64,000 nucleotides of DNA from an uncultured Thiothrix sp. (GCF_937873765.1 NZ_CALMZC010000023.1:1-64000); one strand, 5' to 3'; counted from the stretch's first letter, positions 12,001 to 18,957 are shown. Translations and numbers: made by a program. The notes: generated by a model not told the origin, from the letters alone.

Positions 12001-13152
12001 GGGCAAGCTTATGAGCGTCCAGTTACTGTAGGGGTCAATGATATTAATGAAGCACCTGAAATTATCAATGAAACCCAAACTGAGTTTTTAGAGGGTAAGA
12101 CGGGCGTTGCGTTAGATCTTGAATCCTTCGATCCAGATGCAGGTGATGCAGAAGGAGCGGGTATTAGCTATGCACTTTCTGGCGGGGTCGATCGGGCGCG
12201 CTTTAAACTGAATCCTCAAACGGGTGAGCTGAGCTTTATAGCAACGCCCGACTTTGAGCAGCCTGTGGATGCGAGCAATGACAATATCTATGATATTGAT
12301 CTGCGTGTTATGGATGATCAGGGGCTGAGTAGCGTGAGTAGCTTAAAAATTGCCGTCACCGACGATAAACTCAATGATGGAGTTTATCTGCAAACTAAAG
12401 TCTTACTGCAAGGCCCTTATATTGCCTCCAGCGGCTTAATGCAGGATAGCTTAAGAACTACAGGTATATTGCCCATTAGCCAGCCGTATCAAGCAAGTCC
12501 CTTTAACTACTTGGGTACTGAGCAGTTGAATTTAGACTTAGCAACAGTGACTGGTAAAGAGGCCGTGGTAGATTGGGTATTGATTGAACTACGCGATGCC
12601 GCCAATCCAAAGACTATCGTCGCGAGTAAAGCAGCATTGGTACAACGAGATGGTGATGTGATTGACGCGCTCACTGGATCTGCGGTACTCAACTTCCCTG
12701 TAGCAACAGGCAGTTACTTAGTAAGTGTGCGCCATCGTAATCACTTGGGAGTTAGAACTGCGACTGCAGTATCCTTTGGGAGCCAATCAGTGATGATCGA
12801 CTTCAGCCAAACGGCTACCAAAGTTGCGGGTATACATGCACGTCTAGAAGCTACTAATTTAGCTTTACTCTGGGCGGGTGATGCCAATAACGACGAGCTC
12901 TTAATCGCTACGGGCATTGGCAGTGATGCGCGTGAAATTCTCAATGTGATACTCAAAACACCTAGCAATATTAATCTTAATAGTAGTTATCGCTTGTTGG
13001 GTTATTTGGATAGCGACCTAAATATGGATGGTGCCACTCTATTCATGGGGCCGAGCAATGATGCTAATGTATTGTTAGGAAACTTGTTTTTATTCCCAAG
13101 TAATACGGGTCATAACAGTAATTATATAGTGGTAGGTGGTTTAGCTAAATAA
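1..13152 (+). CDS. Giant multidomain surface protein (5' end outside window)
   Basis: The frame is open from base 1, so the ATG at 76 is internal and the protein begins upstream; 4,383 residues are visible. Domains in order by nucleotide: GEVED-like (about 199-714), jelly-roll-like (775-1480), three SdrD-B-like Ig repeats (1501-2535), a propeller-like region (2545-4010), SdrD-B 4, GEVED 2 (4576-5060), two tandem units of SdrD-B plus putative thioester domain (5083-7005), SdrD-B 7, a beta-helix opened by a GSLRQF motif (7500-8990), a von Willebrand A domain with the MIDAS motif DNSGS at 9436-9450, SdrD-B 8, a second beta-helix, a cadherin-like repeat (about 12050-12360) and a dockerin-like C-terminal module (12385-13149) shared with the gene at 14104. 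No membrane anchor or sortase motif is seen at the C-terminus. It is probably secreted and adhesive; ligand and export route cannot be read from the sequence. Confidence 0.9.
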   Translation, partial: TPPTTLAVKAAATNNYDANTLPKQLMVRVAWENVSSLQYTYYAGQFGGTDVDLQAFNTDGITPICETYDYGDAPASYGEVSHKILSSIYLGDNPPDAETASKYSFNARADNYDDGAPQQAASGVYIPLFPVLQLTDSSYSVNFKVTNLTGTAGKLHGWIDFDKSGTFEADEAAVVDVPSGASNATATLNWGSIPLDIQLGTVALRLRLSTDASVLVSTPTGSANDGEVEDYPIAIAMDIPPNSPSLAIVNGATPAACEVVVFQDNFNDLTPGLFWGLNRPGSQAVRDWDRSGGGNDTYAHITASSATDRSIYFGNGGVRQISPSIGTGFSFDANGKLLTVIDAIALRDDMDDIISPGTTVNEYGSKADWGPEPVKFSRSFSTIAGKTYRLYFKAKPEDPAGTYESGIMRLDMPGGSLHFKAPGSAEGVQSYAVEFTATSTSSVISFINYGHVENDNNKYCDPNSVFGNNVWCTVGGRTDGKVANELIIDDVVLTEAACATGSIKGRVYLDSNQDNNYDEGVENGLSAITVRLYDENGTTGDYSDDRLVNTKSTYVNGEYDFTEVNTSRSYRLEVDTTDSDLPAHTVIGTANPLTNRTVAANTLLDHQHFGFDLMMPSKILGTVYLDNNTNDSFNLGIDYGLGNITVSLHTMAGVLVASTQTAINGTYQFANLDHNLSYRITVDGTDADLPPGATLGTVNPIPNISVPQNSMVTKDVGFDQAANGITGKVFLDYNLNGQLDSQSAMINFANNMNIGLAFDKGIANAQIKAECVGAAGKLSFGPVTSDVNGQYYLATPGAVAGNYNCILQLTTIPSGYTVATQSGSGQQVLTQVVSPTAVNTYFALQQEMSYCQNNPDLAVNRFAYGQQTANAPFAGNNDVANIFAFPYNSGTAGVPNTLPLGYNHPLETDTAFKDLALANQVGSVFGLGWHPSSHSLFASAYMKAWTGFGSGGTGGIYRVDLSNPSSPVSSLYANLNQIFPATPPTVGSDPYLTGIFSSTNPGYVQIADGSSAPDGSYVASGNATRDNQNGQIAAAVGKTAFGDLDVSADGKSLFVVNMANNKLYILPVRSAPLTAADAGLISSYSIPFAANCRVNGTKRAFGLGEYEEGLYVATECGAEYGLPWEVSEHSVFRFDLQSKTFSTTPSLVYASSSEDSYGISFSLITDLVFDPAGQMILTFRNNLSSSTDTTADDGKGSAYSVIRRACIQDKAAYRWEKENNASCGGVTTPGKDAGYGTGPGSGTFFYQEYPADNGPALRSASYGGAAQIPGFMEMAYTVSEPFEFYSVGVSWVDTGLGNPATAGQRNRAYSFYKGTGAFDYPDNRPVNGKNAAIGDLEVLCDTPSLEIGNRVWQDSDSDGVQDAGELPVAGVKVELFANGANLASATPLATTVTDANGYYVFSSDMRGYPATGNNAPNDTTGANGGFNAADIQGGRASTTSHKYGLLSLTPNTQYQVVIRNVGGASKQASLGSMTLSTVAQGTDPELDSDAGAVGNHAVANVSMLGYGNHYHAVDFGFKVGAILTDYGDAPASYGTPSHTIVSGIRLGATAPDGETAAQPSIGANLDDTTGTDDEDGITLPALTQGQTTTITTTVVGAGGYLQGWIDWNGDGDFADSGEQVATNIQDNLVGDTNNVLGTIAFSVAVPANAVTTPTYARFRWSTTISLDAITAAVNGEVEDYALTITNPSGQSSLSGKVWFDSNNDGIQNDGTTAYIGGAKVELYNPATSTIVTTTTTDANGNYQFSSAAGFLPSTTYQLRIRRLDTQKPFSEWSLTTANLGGDDNLDSDAILNGNYWIISFTSPNSGNSATGYGFGFVTNSAQGCIDVGSTGIANDTLSNGHAHAYDFVFAGKQVTGFCAEPSEPSPQLNDSYQVYSSDRLGFSTAQKSKLRRLYSAIQDPDVLFSIARVSPPGGSQAFNQQMLLDHVMSYMSWYYLHYNENMTTIISTFFESNGDYTAEQLTLIRDLLPLIADRVAGTNGQVQYPEQNMFWLWNMTTTTRQDIIIPSSYAAEASCAANTNLSGKVWFDSNNDGIQNDGVGAGVEGAKLELFNPATNTIVATTTTTATGTYAFDTTSGLMPNISYQVRMLKPDNDFPLSDWGLTAKNMGGDPNQDSDAVVNGSYWQINLVSPNSGQTLGGYDIGLVNTIPQGCLDNGATGVAYVAPSPFYAYNFLFNGKQVSGYCLEVADFSPQANDSFQVNPIDRRGLSAIQRSQLARLYSALHDPDIVFPIISVSNPNTMQDNLDALLKYMTWYYSDYNENITSVNNNITDNNSLTVAQKDLYKILAVKIINRVAGSNGETQYPEQKLYWLWNLTTTARQDIVVPARYIIGGVCTANYVISGKVFEDVNYGGGAGRNASVTGTAGISGTQVELYNSTGNFVSNTTTAANGAYSFSAVPAGNYFVRVVNASVNSSRSGSNGSELGVQTFRTNGTVAITNEVGGRKPDATDAEAHDGTATLNTTTFVFSGGALNGKQAQSVTPVTVAGALSGVDFGFNFDTVVNTNDSGQGSLRQFILNANLLGGEASLAQVGLAAGKERSIFMLPLTDPRYINSDGVANNGDEFWRIPLLNGLPETTGAETVLDASTQAGSQCNPVVGRRLVVELDGSNVSNLTGTAITLAGPYNGVRGFAIGSNSGNQFTFGIYLRKRTVFESQTPAHDSVIACNNIGATPSGQAYPVRFYTDAVGIFADNVTVGGSDPADRNIIGSADDDGVESEGNATIIRNNYIGLAADGVSKLPLNDHVVALWPPGSNMTVIDNKLAVTRFGIFSQSSGTTVRNNTIGLTANGQNVVAGGEYLLQFQAGNALAENNLFASGGAGGQPAVILMDGSTFQNNTIGFNSAGISVAGSGSAHVGISLRNAAGTANTPIVINNNTIGNAGSAGIGFNSDVDVPVSITRNRIGVAPNGITPASNAWSGIAVNNNASSPVTIGGANLGNIIANNMKAAIAHTGTGIVTVNQNSIYNNTGLGIDLSDDAVTTNDAGDVDVGPNGKLNFPLLQQLVFTNGNLIVRGCAPAGSVVELFEADVSQGGTAAVGANRFGHLFDYGEGQSYLGSFVEGTVVDADTGSCAIPAADGNNNTGMKAFQFSIPVPASVVSGDYLTATATLAAMGTSEFSPTVAVIDGPPPVGSGSCAATGGSDILFIVDNSGSIVEPEYADFAQTIQAVGSQVLVSNPKNRIAVAHFGGPSDSLVSGGQYVYIERDFSSTAMLAPVRQFGWGGSYNPTWTADHLAGALQQMRYALDGQASTTSSYILSPLKETSRNTASPLQIVLMTDATRYLDLVPNDISMLIDPPGSGAEPDDGSAFTIYNQMKAEGVLFSVASFNADPSDIAASAAIASVGGTYTGDIEANAHDPQGSQVTPRRYVSVTAGFQLTTTQLEELVEGTAICGSSIQGRVFEDPNYGGGTGRPFGTLGTVGITGASIEVYDQAGNYVASVVSTTDGKYSLPNLPDAPYYVRVVDATVKSSRLGSNGSEIPVLTYRTDGLVATANQIGGNKPMLADAGVNLGTATLNTTTFLFSGGGLTGKPAQSVQLVNLSGGDLKGVDFGFNFSTVVNTNDSGQGSLRQFLLNNKQLATDGLAQVLPASLAAEYPAGTETSIFMIPATQLTAGQAIITLTSGALSLERMHTAIDGRTQIANIGSGTIVLNNSISNGLNLLASATSSAVRDITVSHAAGSGVLLDDTDNAVLERVTILNNSQYGVSLTNEALNNRIVTNTIAHNAWAGIAHIGSGLGNTYSQNSIHDNGGLGIDLGVDGVTANDDLDVDTGSNKLLNYPVVEAGSSISSNGTKVVAYDFDLDVPTNTHGYRLEFFRNTAVDSSSHGEGEIYLGYVDINHAGGGLLNFKGSLNANQTVPANANIAVTLTEKTSPTSLGSTSEFSGVKNGSVSICTDLINGTGADITVNENAPVITYLESTDDNGNPITYVISGGADSNQFIVQGPEPGATLDCQLIVFYKPNVMGARSSALIKALPLIKPGDYEAPTDNGGDNTYNLTITATVNGQAYERPVTVGVNDINEAPEIINETQTEFLEGKTGVALDLESFDPDAGDAEGAGISYALSGGVDRARFKLNPQTGELSFIATPDFEQPVDASNDNIYDIDLRVMDDQGLSSVSSLKIAVTDDKLNDGVYLQTKVLLQGPYIASSGLMQDSLRTTGILPISQPYQASPFNYLGTEQLNLDLATVTGKEAVVDWVLIELRDAANPKTIVASKAALVQRDGDVIDALTGSAVLNFPVATGSYLVSVRHRNHLGVRTATAVSFGSQSVMIDFSQTATKVAGIHARLEATNLALLWAGDANNDELLIATGIGSDAREILNVILKTPSNINLNSSYRLLGYLDSDLNMDGATLFMGPSNDANVLLGNLFLFPSNTGHNSNYIVVGGLAK
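5083..7005 (+). repeat. Tandem SdrD-B plus thioester-like protein module (2 copies)
   Basis: Two consecutive units of about 320 residues (5083-6040 and 6055-7005) align throughout. Each begins with an SdrD-B motif (GKVWFDSNNDGIQNDG), then has a Cys-containing motif (GFCAE with Cys codon 5572-5574; GYCLE with Cys codon 6550-6552), and about 125 residues later a Gln in YPEQNMFWLWN or YPEQKLYWLWN (codons 5959-5961 and 6919-6921). DNA identity is visible but interrupted at many third positions, so the duplication is not recent. Confidence 0.75.
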
Positions 13153-13275
13153 TGCAGTTGGTTGTCTACATGACTTACCACTCTATAATCCGTCTATCCG
13201 TAAAATAAACAGTTGATTGTAGCTTATCGGTACAATCATCTGTTAAGAAGAATAATAACTTTAGGAATTTCCTTC

Positions 13276-13860
13276 ATGCACATTCAAAACAAGACTTCTT
13301 ATTTAGGTTTATTATTAGGTTTAGGCCTCAGTCTAGCTGCGAATTCTGTATTCGCCGAACCTGTCCTAGAATATAAGGTCGCCTTGTCTGATGATGGTAA
13401 CAGCTATGAGGTTTGGATGAGGCCTTCAGCAACGCCCAAACCTAATATCAGCCTAACAGGGCAGCTAACTCTCAAAGTCCCGCATGAGGCTCAATTTAAG
13501 CCTGCTAAAGTGGTAGCGGGTGTTGAGGGTGCTGATTGGATTGAAGCCTCACGAGTGGATGCTCCTAAAGAAGATTCTAAGCACGATTATATTTCTTTTT
13601 CTTATATCGGTGCGCAAGGTAATAGTTCGCAAAATTATGAATGGACAGCTAATGAAGAGTTATTAGTCTTTTCATTCGTGAATGAAAAAGGTTGTGTAAA
13701 TGGCGTCAGTATTATGGCTGATACAGATCCTTTTAATGTAGCGAATAACTCTCAGCAAACTAATCCAGGTAATCAATTTACGAATCTAGGCTGGGGCGCT
13801 GTAGGGGAAAATAATTTTAAGGGTGTCTATGGTGATTCACCTAAGTGTTTGAAAAAATAG
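13276..13860 (+). CDS. Secreted stand-alone N-module protein
   Basis: The 194-residue protein starts at the ATG at 13276, chosen over the ATG at 13213 because an AGGA lies about 9 bases upstream and the signal peptide then begins correctly (hydrophobic LGLLLGLGLSLAAN, cleavage after VFA). The mature part is one module of about 170 residues also found at the N-termini of the proteins at 14104 and 17065. Shared landmarks are a Y..WM.PS.TP strand, VP.....F, DY.SF, a GC turn, a DTDPFN motif and TNPGN.F.NLGW. From memory, similar modules occur in large secreted proteins of Bacteroidetes. It may be a free subunit or binding partner of the larger proteins; the function is unknown. Confidence 0.8.
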   Translation: MHIQNKTSYLGLLLGLGLSLAANSVFAEPVLEYKVALSDDGNSYEVWMRPSATPKPNISLTGQLTLKVPHEAQFKPAKVVAGVEGADWIEASRVDAPKEDSKHDYISFSYIGAQGNSSQNYEWTANEELLVFSFVNEKGCVNGVSIMADTDPFNVANNSQQTNPGNQFTNLGWGAVGENNFKGVYGDSPKCLKK

Positions 13861-13970
13861 AATTTTATTTTTAAATAATGCTTAGGGCGTCAGTTTAAAA
13901 AAGCTTAAAGCCCTCTAAAGAATGCAACCTAAGGGCAGTGTCATTTGGACGGAGAGTTTGACTGAAAAAA

Positions 13971-14008
13971 TGATTTATAGGGTATTTAAAGCGATTCACC
14001 CAAGTGTT
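13971..14008 (+). pseudogene. Remnant of the 3' end of an N-module gene
   Basis: The frame here reads G-I-stop-S-D-S-P-K-C-L-S-K, which matches the last residues of the preceding gene (GVYGDSPKCLKK) in the same phase, with about 20 of 24 bases identical in the core. It looks like the decayed tail of an additional tandem copy. The surrounding gap (13861-14103) holds no other gene. Confidence 0.5.
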
Positions 14009-14044
14009 TGAGTAAAAGCATTTTAAAGTAATCAAACGTTGTTC

Positions 14045-14067
14045 AGGGTAGGCAATCAGTCTACCCT
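14045..14067 (+). other. Intergenic hairpin upstream of the repeat protein gene
   Basis: AGGGTAG and CTACCCT form a perfect 7-bp stem with a 9-base loop, 36 bases before the ATG at 14104. No T-run follows, so it is at best a weak terminator or a leader structure. A similar hairpin precedes the next gene. Confidence 0.4.
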
Positions 14068-14103
14068 AGGGCCTTTGCGTCAATATAAAAAGAGATAAAG
14101 CAA

Positions 14104-16980
14104 ATGCGTACCCGTAACTTCACTTTGCGTAAGTATCTAGGGCTAACTGTTTCTGTTTTCTTACTCGCAACTAGCAGTAATGCGGCATGGGCGACTCCAA
14201 ACGTTGAGTTTGCAATTCGTTGGAGCACGGTTGATGATCGTTATCATATTTATATGAAGCCAAGTGTTACGCCTGTACCAGATGCACATTTAAATGGCCA
14301 AGTGACCGTAGTTGTACCGAACTCTCCAGAAATAAGCTCTGCTTTTAAGGTGAGTGGTCTAATTTCTACTGTAGATAATACAATTTGGTCTCCTAGCTCA
14401 CGGGTGAATGCTCCACCTGAAACCAAAGGAGCTTATGACTATCTTTCCTTTACTTTAAGAGCTGATCAGGTCAATGCCTTTGCTTGGCAAGCTAACAAAG
14501 AAATTGAGGTCTTTAATTTCGCAAATATCGGTAAGTGTTTAGGGCCGGTATTTTTAATGGAGAACACAGACCCCTTTAATAGTGGGAATAATGCAGCACA
14601 GACTAATCCCGGTAATGAGTTGAGTAATCTTGGTTGGGACATGGGTGAAAATGCCTATTTAGGTACTTATGGTGGTGCGGCTAATTGCTCGGATAGTTTA
14701 GATTCAGATGGTGATGGTTTAAAAAATGGCTTAGAGAAACAGTTAGGTACTAATCCTAACAGCTCAGACACGGATGGCGATGGCTTGAGTGATAGCATGG
14801 AGGTCAATACGACTAAAACCAATCCACTGAAAGCGGATACGGATGGTGATGGTTTAGCGGATGGGGTAGAAGTGAACACCACTAAAACCGACCCTCTCAA
14901 GGCCGATAGTGATGGCGACGGCCTCAGTGATAGCGTGGAGGTTAATACGACCAAAACTGATCCGTTGAAAGCGGATACGGATGGTGACGGTTTAGCGGAT
15001 GGGGTAGAAGTGAATACCACTAAAACTGACCCCCTCAAGGCAGATAGTGATGGTGATGGCTTGAGTGATAGCGTGGAGGTCAATACGACTAAAACTAATC
15101 CACTGAAAGCAGATACGGATGGTGATGGTTTAGCAGATGGGGTAGAAGTGAATACCACTAAAACCGACCCTCTCAAGGCAGATAGTGATGGCGACGGCCT
15201 CAGTGATAGCGTGGAGGTCAATACGACTAAAACCGACCCGTTGAAAGTGGATACAGACGGTGATGGTTTAGCCGATGGGGTGGAAGTGAATACCACTAAA
15301 ACTGATCCTCTCAAGGCAGATAGTGATGGCGATGGCTTGAGTGATAGTACTGAGGTCAACACGACCAAGACTGATCCGTTGAAAGCGGATAGTGATAGCG
15401 ATGGCTTGGTGGATGGTGTGGAAGTGAATACCACTAAAACTGACCCTCTCAAGGCGGATAGCGATGGGGACGGACTTAGCGATGGTGCTGAAGTAAATAC
15501 CACGAAGACTGATCCACTGAAAGCCGATACGGATGGTGATGGCTTGACTGATGGGATGGAGGTCAATACGACTAAAACCAATCCCCTAAAAGTAGATACG
15601 GATGGTGATGGCTTGAGTGATGGGGTTGAGGTGAATGTAAATAAGACAGACCCCTTAGTGTCAGACTCGGATGGCGATGGTTTGTTGGATAGCTATGAGC
15701 TTAATGTTTCTAAAACTGATCCCTTGAAAGCAGATACGGATGGCGATGGTCTTAGCGATAGTAATGAAATAAATATCACTAAAACCAACCCGCTAAAAGC
15801 AGATACGGATGGCGATGGTTTAAATGATGGTAGTGAGGTCAATCTCACCAAAACCGACCCATTAAAGGCAGATACCGATAGTGATGGGGTAAGCGACGGA
15901 ATTGAGGTTGGCGCAGATCCAGCTAAGCCATTGGATACTGATCTAGATGGGAAAATTAATGCACTAGATACCGATGATGATAATGATGGCCTGCTAACTA
16001 GTAGTGAAAACTACAATGGTGGGACACCGATGGATGATGATACCGATAAAGACAGTAAACCTGACTATCTCGATAATGATGACGATAATGATGGCATTCT
16101 CTCTGCAAATGAAGGTAATGACCCAAATAAAAATGGCTTGCCTGAAGACGCGGTTGATGCAGATTTAGATGGTATTGTTGATTACTTAGATGCCACGGTG
16201 AATGCAATTACATTGCAAATGCGGGTCATGTTGCAAGGTGCTTTTAATAGTACGAGCTTATTAATGCGCGATGATTTGCGTGCGAAGGGATTAATTCCAA
16301 GTAAGCAGCCTTACGCAGTAGCACCTTATAATTATGCTGGTTCTGAGCAAGTTGCTGCTGCCCAGCTCAGTCTGACTGGCAATAATGCACCGGTCGATTG
16401 GGTTTTAATTGAATTACGCTCCAATACAGATGCTAAAACCGTTTTGCATCGTAAAGCAGCTTTAGTCCAACGCGATGGAGATGTGGTTGAAGCGGATACA
16501 GGCAGTGCTACTTTAAGTATCTCGGGTGCTTTACCAGATAATTATTATGTAGCGATTCGCCACCGTAATCATCTCGGTGTGATGACCGCATCAGCTTTAA
16601 GCTTAATGGCGACTCCTACCTTGATTGATTTTATGGCCGCTACGACCAAAACTTATGGGGATGTAGCTGGGCGTATTCAAACGAAGGGTCTTAGTTTACT
16701 CTGGGCCGGGGATGCCAACATGGATACTCGGTTAATAAGTAATGGGGTTGGGCAAGATTCAGGGGTGATTTATGCAAAAATATTAAGTGCCCCCTTGAAT
16801 ACTTCGTTCAGCAGTAATTTCGTTGTGAGTGGTTACAATACGACCGATTTTACCCTTGATGGGGATACAATTTTTACTGGTCCAAATAATGATACTAATA
16901 TGTTAGTGGCTAATGTGTTGGTTTATCCAGCAAATACTAACTTTAATGCAAACTACATTGTGAAAAGCCAGCTGCCTTAG
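14104..16980 (+). CDS. Secreted DxDxDG-repeat protein with dockerin-like C-terminus
   Basis: A 958-residue protein with a Sec signal peptide (hydrophobic [11 protein letters not shown], cleavage near AWA). The N-module (residues about 30-195) is shared with both flanking genes. Residues 222-590 are 16 consecutive 23-residue repeats of the form D(T/S)DGDGL.D..EVNTTKT(D/N)PLKA, then a diverged unit and degenerate DxDxDG motifs, as in thrombospondin type-3/OmpA-like calcium-binding repeats. The last 250 residues match the C-terminal module of the giant protein, including [27 protein letters not shown] and a dockerin-like LWAGDAN.D segment. It is probably an extracellular calcium-stabilised rod with a binding module at each end. 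Very regular acidic repeats make length variation by recombination likely. Confidence 0.85.
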   Translation: MRTRNFTLRKYLGLTVSVFLLATSSNAAWATPNVEFAIRWSTVDDRYHIYMKPSVTPVPDAHLNGQVTVVVPNSPEISSAFKVSGLISTVDNTIWSPSSRVNAPPETKGAYDYLSFTLRADQVNAFAWQANKEIEVFNFANIGKCLGPVFLMENTDPFNSGNNAAQTNPGNELSNLGWDMGENAYLGTYGGAANCSDSLDSDGDGLKNGLEKQLGTNPNSSDTDGDGLSDSMEVNTTKTNPLKADTDGDGLADGVEVNTTKTDPLKADSDGDGLSDSVEVNTTKTDPLKADTDGDGLADGVEVNTTKTDPLKADSDGDGLSDSVEVNTTKTNPLKADTDGDGLADGVEVNTTKTDPLKADSDGDGLSDSVEVNTTKTDPLKVDTDGDGLADGVEVNTTKTDPLKADSDGDGLSDSTEVNTTKTDPLKADSDSDGLVDGVEVNTTKTDPLKADSDGDGLSDGAEVNTTKTDPLKADTDGDGLTDGMEVNTTKTNPLKVDTDGDGLSDGVEVNVNKTDPLVSDSDGDGLLDSYELNVSKTDPLKADTDGDGLSDSNEINITKTNPLKADTDGDGLNDGSEVNLTKTDPLKADTDSDGVSDGIEVGADPAKPLDTDLDGKINALDTDDDNDGLLTSSENYNGGTPMDDDTDKDSKPDYLDNDDDNDGILSANEGNDPNKNGLPEDAVDADLDGIVDYLDATVNAITLQMRVMLQGAFNSTSLLMRDDLRAKGLIPSKQPYAVAPYNYAGSEQVAAAQLSLTGNNAPVDWVLIELRSNTDAKTVLHRKAALVQRDGDVVEADTGSATLSISGALPDNYYVAIRHRNHLGVMTASALSLMATPTLIDFMAATTKTYGDVAGRIQTKGLSLLWAGDANMDTRLISNGVGQDSGVIYAKILSAPLNTSFSSNFVVSGYNTTDFTLDGDTIFTGPNNDTNMLVANVLVYPANTNFNANYIVKSQLP
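14767..15870 (+). repeat. 16 tandem 69-bp coding repeats (calcium-binding)
   Basis: Sixteen in-frame 69-bp units encode 23 residues each; a 17th diverged unit starts at 15871. In units 1-8 alternate units resemble each other most (SDSVEV alternating with ADGVEV), giving a 138-bp higher-order period. The first half is more homogeneous than the second, which points to recent expansion of the dimer. Confidence 0.9.
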
Positions 16981-16990
16981 CAGTTTAATG

Positions 16991-17017
16991 CAGAAGGTGG
17001 GTGCAGCCTACCTTCTG
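16991..17017 (+). other. Intergenic hairpin
   Basis: CAGAAGGT and ACCTTCTG form an 8-bp stem around an 11-base loop, between the stop at 16980 and the ATG at 17065. There is no adjacent T-run. It is possibly a weak terminator or an mRNA-stabilising structure. Confidence 0.4.
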
Positions 17018-17064
17018 TGAAACGCTAGGTTGATTTTATAAGAATTAAAAAAAGTGGTACATTA

Positions 17065-18906
17065 ATGATGAAAAAGTCGCTAAAGCAAGCTGTCCTCAGA
17101 GGGATTGCCTTTGTTCTCGCTACACAAGCAGGCTATGCCTTGGCTGCCCCAACTGAAGGTGTGGAGTTTAGTATTCGGTGGGATGCTACTAGCAGTCTCT
17201 ATCGAGTGTATATGCGTCCTGTATCCACACCAGCAGCACCTGACATTACTATGTCTGCTCAGGTAACGATTCGTGTACCCCATGCTGAATTGCCCAATCA
17301 ATTTACTATTCCTACAAGCTCTATTACTGCGGCTCATAGTGAGTGGGCATGGCCGATCACCTCTAAAGCTGATGCACCACCCGAAAGTCCGTCGTTTGAC
17401 TATTTTTCATTTACTGCCTCGGTTCCAAACAGCGCAGCGCGTGAAGTAGGCTGGCAAGCAGGTGTAGAGCAGGAAGTATTCAGCTTCAAAAATACCGGTA
17501 AGTGCTTAGGCGCTATAGCGCTCATCAATAATGACACAGATCCGATTATCGGTGGTGTATCAAATTTGAATGCGGGCAATGAGTTTAGTCATAGATCTTG
17601 GGATGCGGCGAATGATTATATTGGCAATTATGGAGCTGTGACTGCAGCCGATTGTACCGCTAGTGCGAGTACAAATAGTGCACCCAAGGCGATAACAGAT
17701 AATGCCTCAGTTGTTAGTGGCGGTTCGGTGACCGTTGATGCTTTAGCTAATGATACGGATGCGAACAATGACGCTTTGGTTCTGCAGCATGCGACTGATG
17801 GTGATTTTGGTAAAGCCGTTATTAAAAATGGCAAATTAGTCTATACCGCTGATGCGGCTTATGTAGGTGCTGATACTTTTTCTTATTTTGTGTCTGATGC
17901 TAAAGGGGGAGTAACTGAGGGCACGGTCAATGTGACAGTGAATTCTGCGACTACTGGTACAGACACGGATGGTGATGGTTTAACGGATACCCAAGAGCAA
18001 AGCTTAGGAACGAATCCGGCTGCAGCCGATACGGATCTTGATGGCGTGCCAGATAAAGTCGAAGTGGGTGCTGATGTGACTACTCCAGTCGATACGGATG
18101 GGGATGGTAAAATTAATGCCTTAGATGCGGATGATGATGGGGATGGTATTCCGACAAAAGGTGAGGATCAAAATCTGGATGCGGATAAGAACCCCTCGAC
18201 TCAGCCTACGGATACGGATGGTGATGGTAAACCGAACTATTTAGATGCGGATGATGATGGAGACGGTAAGCTGACGAAGTCCGAAGATGACAATACGGAT
18301 GGAGATGGTAATCCACAAACCAATCCACGCGATACCGATGGCGATGGTATTCCTGATCCTATTGACTCGAATGATGCAAGTAGTTCAGGTGCAGATGATG
18401 ATGGTGATGGCCTGACTAATGCAGAAGAGGTCAAATTAGGTACTAATCCTAATCAGGTCGATACGGATGGCGATAGTGTACCGGATGCTAAAGAGGTCGG
18501 AAGTGATCTAGCTAAACCGTTAGATACCGATGGTGATGGTATCATCAATGCTTTAGATCAAGATGATGATAACGATGGTGTTTTCAGCATCTATGAGCAC
18601 TACAAGGGAGCAGATGTTCTGAATACAGATACTGATGCAGATGGTACACCAGACTATCTTGATGCCGATGATGACGGTGATGGGGTAGCAACAAATAAAG
18701 AAACCGCTGATGCTAATAAAGACGGTAATCCAGCCGATGCAGCGGATGTTGATAAGAACGGTCTGCCCGATTATTTGGATAAGAGTTTTGTTAATACACT
18801 AACTCCTACCAAAGTATCAGTACCAACTTTAAGCCAATGGGCACAAATTTTGTTGACAATGCTCCTAGGATTATTGGCAGTCCGTCGTTTTGCGAAGAGG
18901 GATTAG
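17065..18906 (+). CDS. Secreted DxDxDG-repeat protein with IPTL-CTERM-type tail
   Basis: A 613-residue protein with a signal peptide (MMKKSLKQ then hydrophobic residues, cleavage near YALA). The N-module spans residues about 30-195. A cadherin-like Ig domain follows at about 200-295 (VTVDALANDTDANNDAL, ending FSYFVSDAKGG). Residues 300-575 are irregular DTDGDG calcium-binding motifs with ALDADDDGDG and YLDADDDGDG spacers. The C-terminus VPTLSQWAQILLTMLLGLLA followed by RRFAKRD has the Pro-Thr-Leu motif, single membrane helix and basic end of IPTL-CTERM sorting signals, so it is probably processed and sorted at the envelope. The sorting enzyme is not in this window. It lacks the dockerin-like module of its upstream paralog. 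Confidence 0.85.
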   Translation: MMKKSLKQAVLRGIAFVLATQAGYALAAPTEGVEFSIRWDATSSLYRVYMRPVSTPAAPDITMSAQVTIRVPHAELPNQFTIPTSSITAAHSEWAWPITSKADAPPESPSFDYFSFTASVPNSAAREVGWQAGVEQEVFSFKNTGKCLGAIALINNDTDPIIGGVSNLNAGNEFSHRSWDAANDYIGNYGAVTAADCTASASTNSAPKAITDNASVVSGGSVTVDALANDTDANNDALVLQHATDGDFGKAVIKNGKLVYTADAAYVGADTFSYFVSDAKGGVTEGTVNVTVNSATTGTDTDGDGLTDTQEQSLGTNPAAADTDLDGVPDKVEVGADVTTPVDTDGDGKINALDADDDGDGIPTKGEDQNLDADKNPSTQPTDTDGDGKPNYLDADDDGDGKLTKSEDDNTDGDGNPQTNPRDTDGDGIPDPIDSNDASSSGADDDGDGLTNAEEVKLGTNPNQVDTDGDSVPDAKEVGSDLAKPLDTDGDGIINALDQDDDNDGVFSIYEHYKGADVLNTDTDADGTPDYLDADDDGDGVATNKETADANKDGNPADAADVDKNGLPDYLDKSFVNTLTPTKVSVPTLSQWAQILLTMLLGLLAVRRFAKRD

Positions 18907-18925
18907 CATTCGTTAGTTTTAGTCT

Positions 18926-18957
18926 AAGGTCATGTTTTTTTATTCATGGCCTTTTCT
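18926..18957 (+). terminator. Probable rho-independent terminator
   Basis: AAGGTCATG and CATGGCCTT form a 9-bp stem with one G-U pair, with a T-rich loop and a following T-rich run, just after the stop at 18906. The rest of the gap to 19245 shows no gene; it is AT-rich and must hold the promoter of the thioredoxin gene, which I could not place. Confidence 0.55.

Noticed and set aside
14667-15581. Long minus-strand open frame (304 codons) across the calcium-repeat array
   Set aside because: It is the mirror of the 69-bp repeats and has only low-complexity Ser/Val/Pro repeats, no ribosome-binding site and no family features.
14767-15870. Regular repeats that could suggest a CRISPR array
   Set aside because: The repeats are contiguous, in frame and have no unique spacers; they encode DxDxDG calcium-binding motifs.
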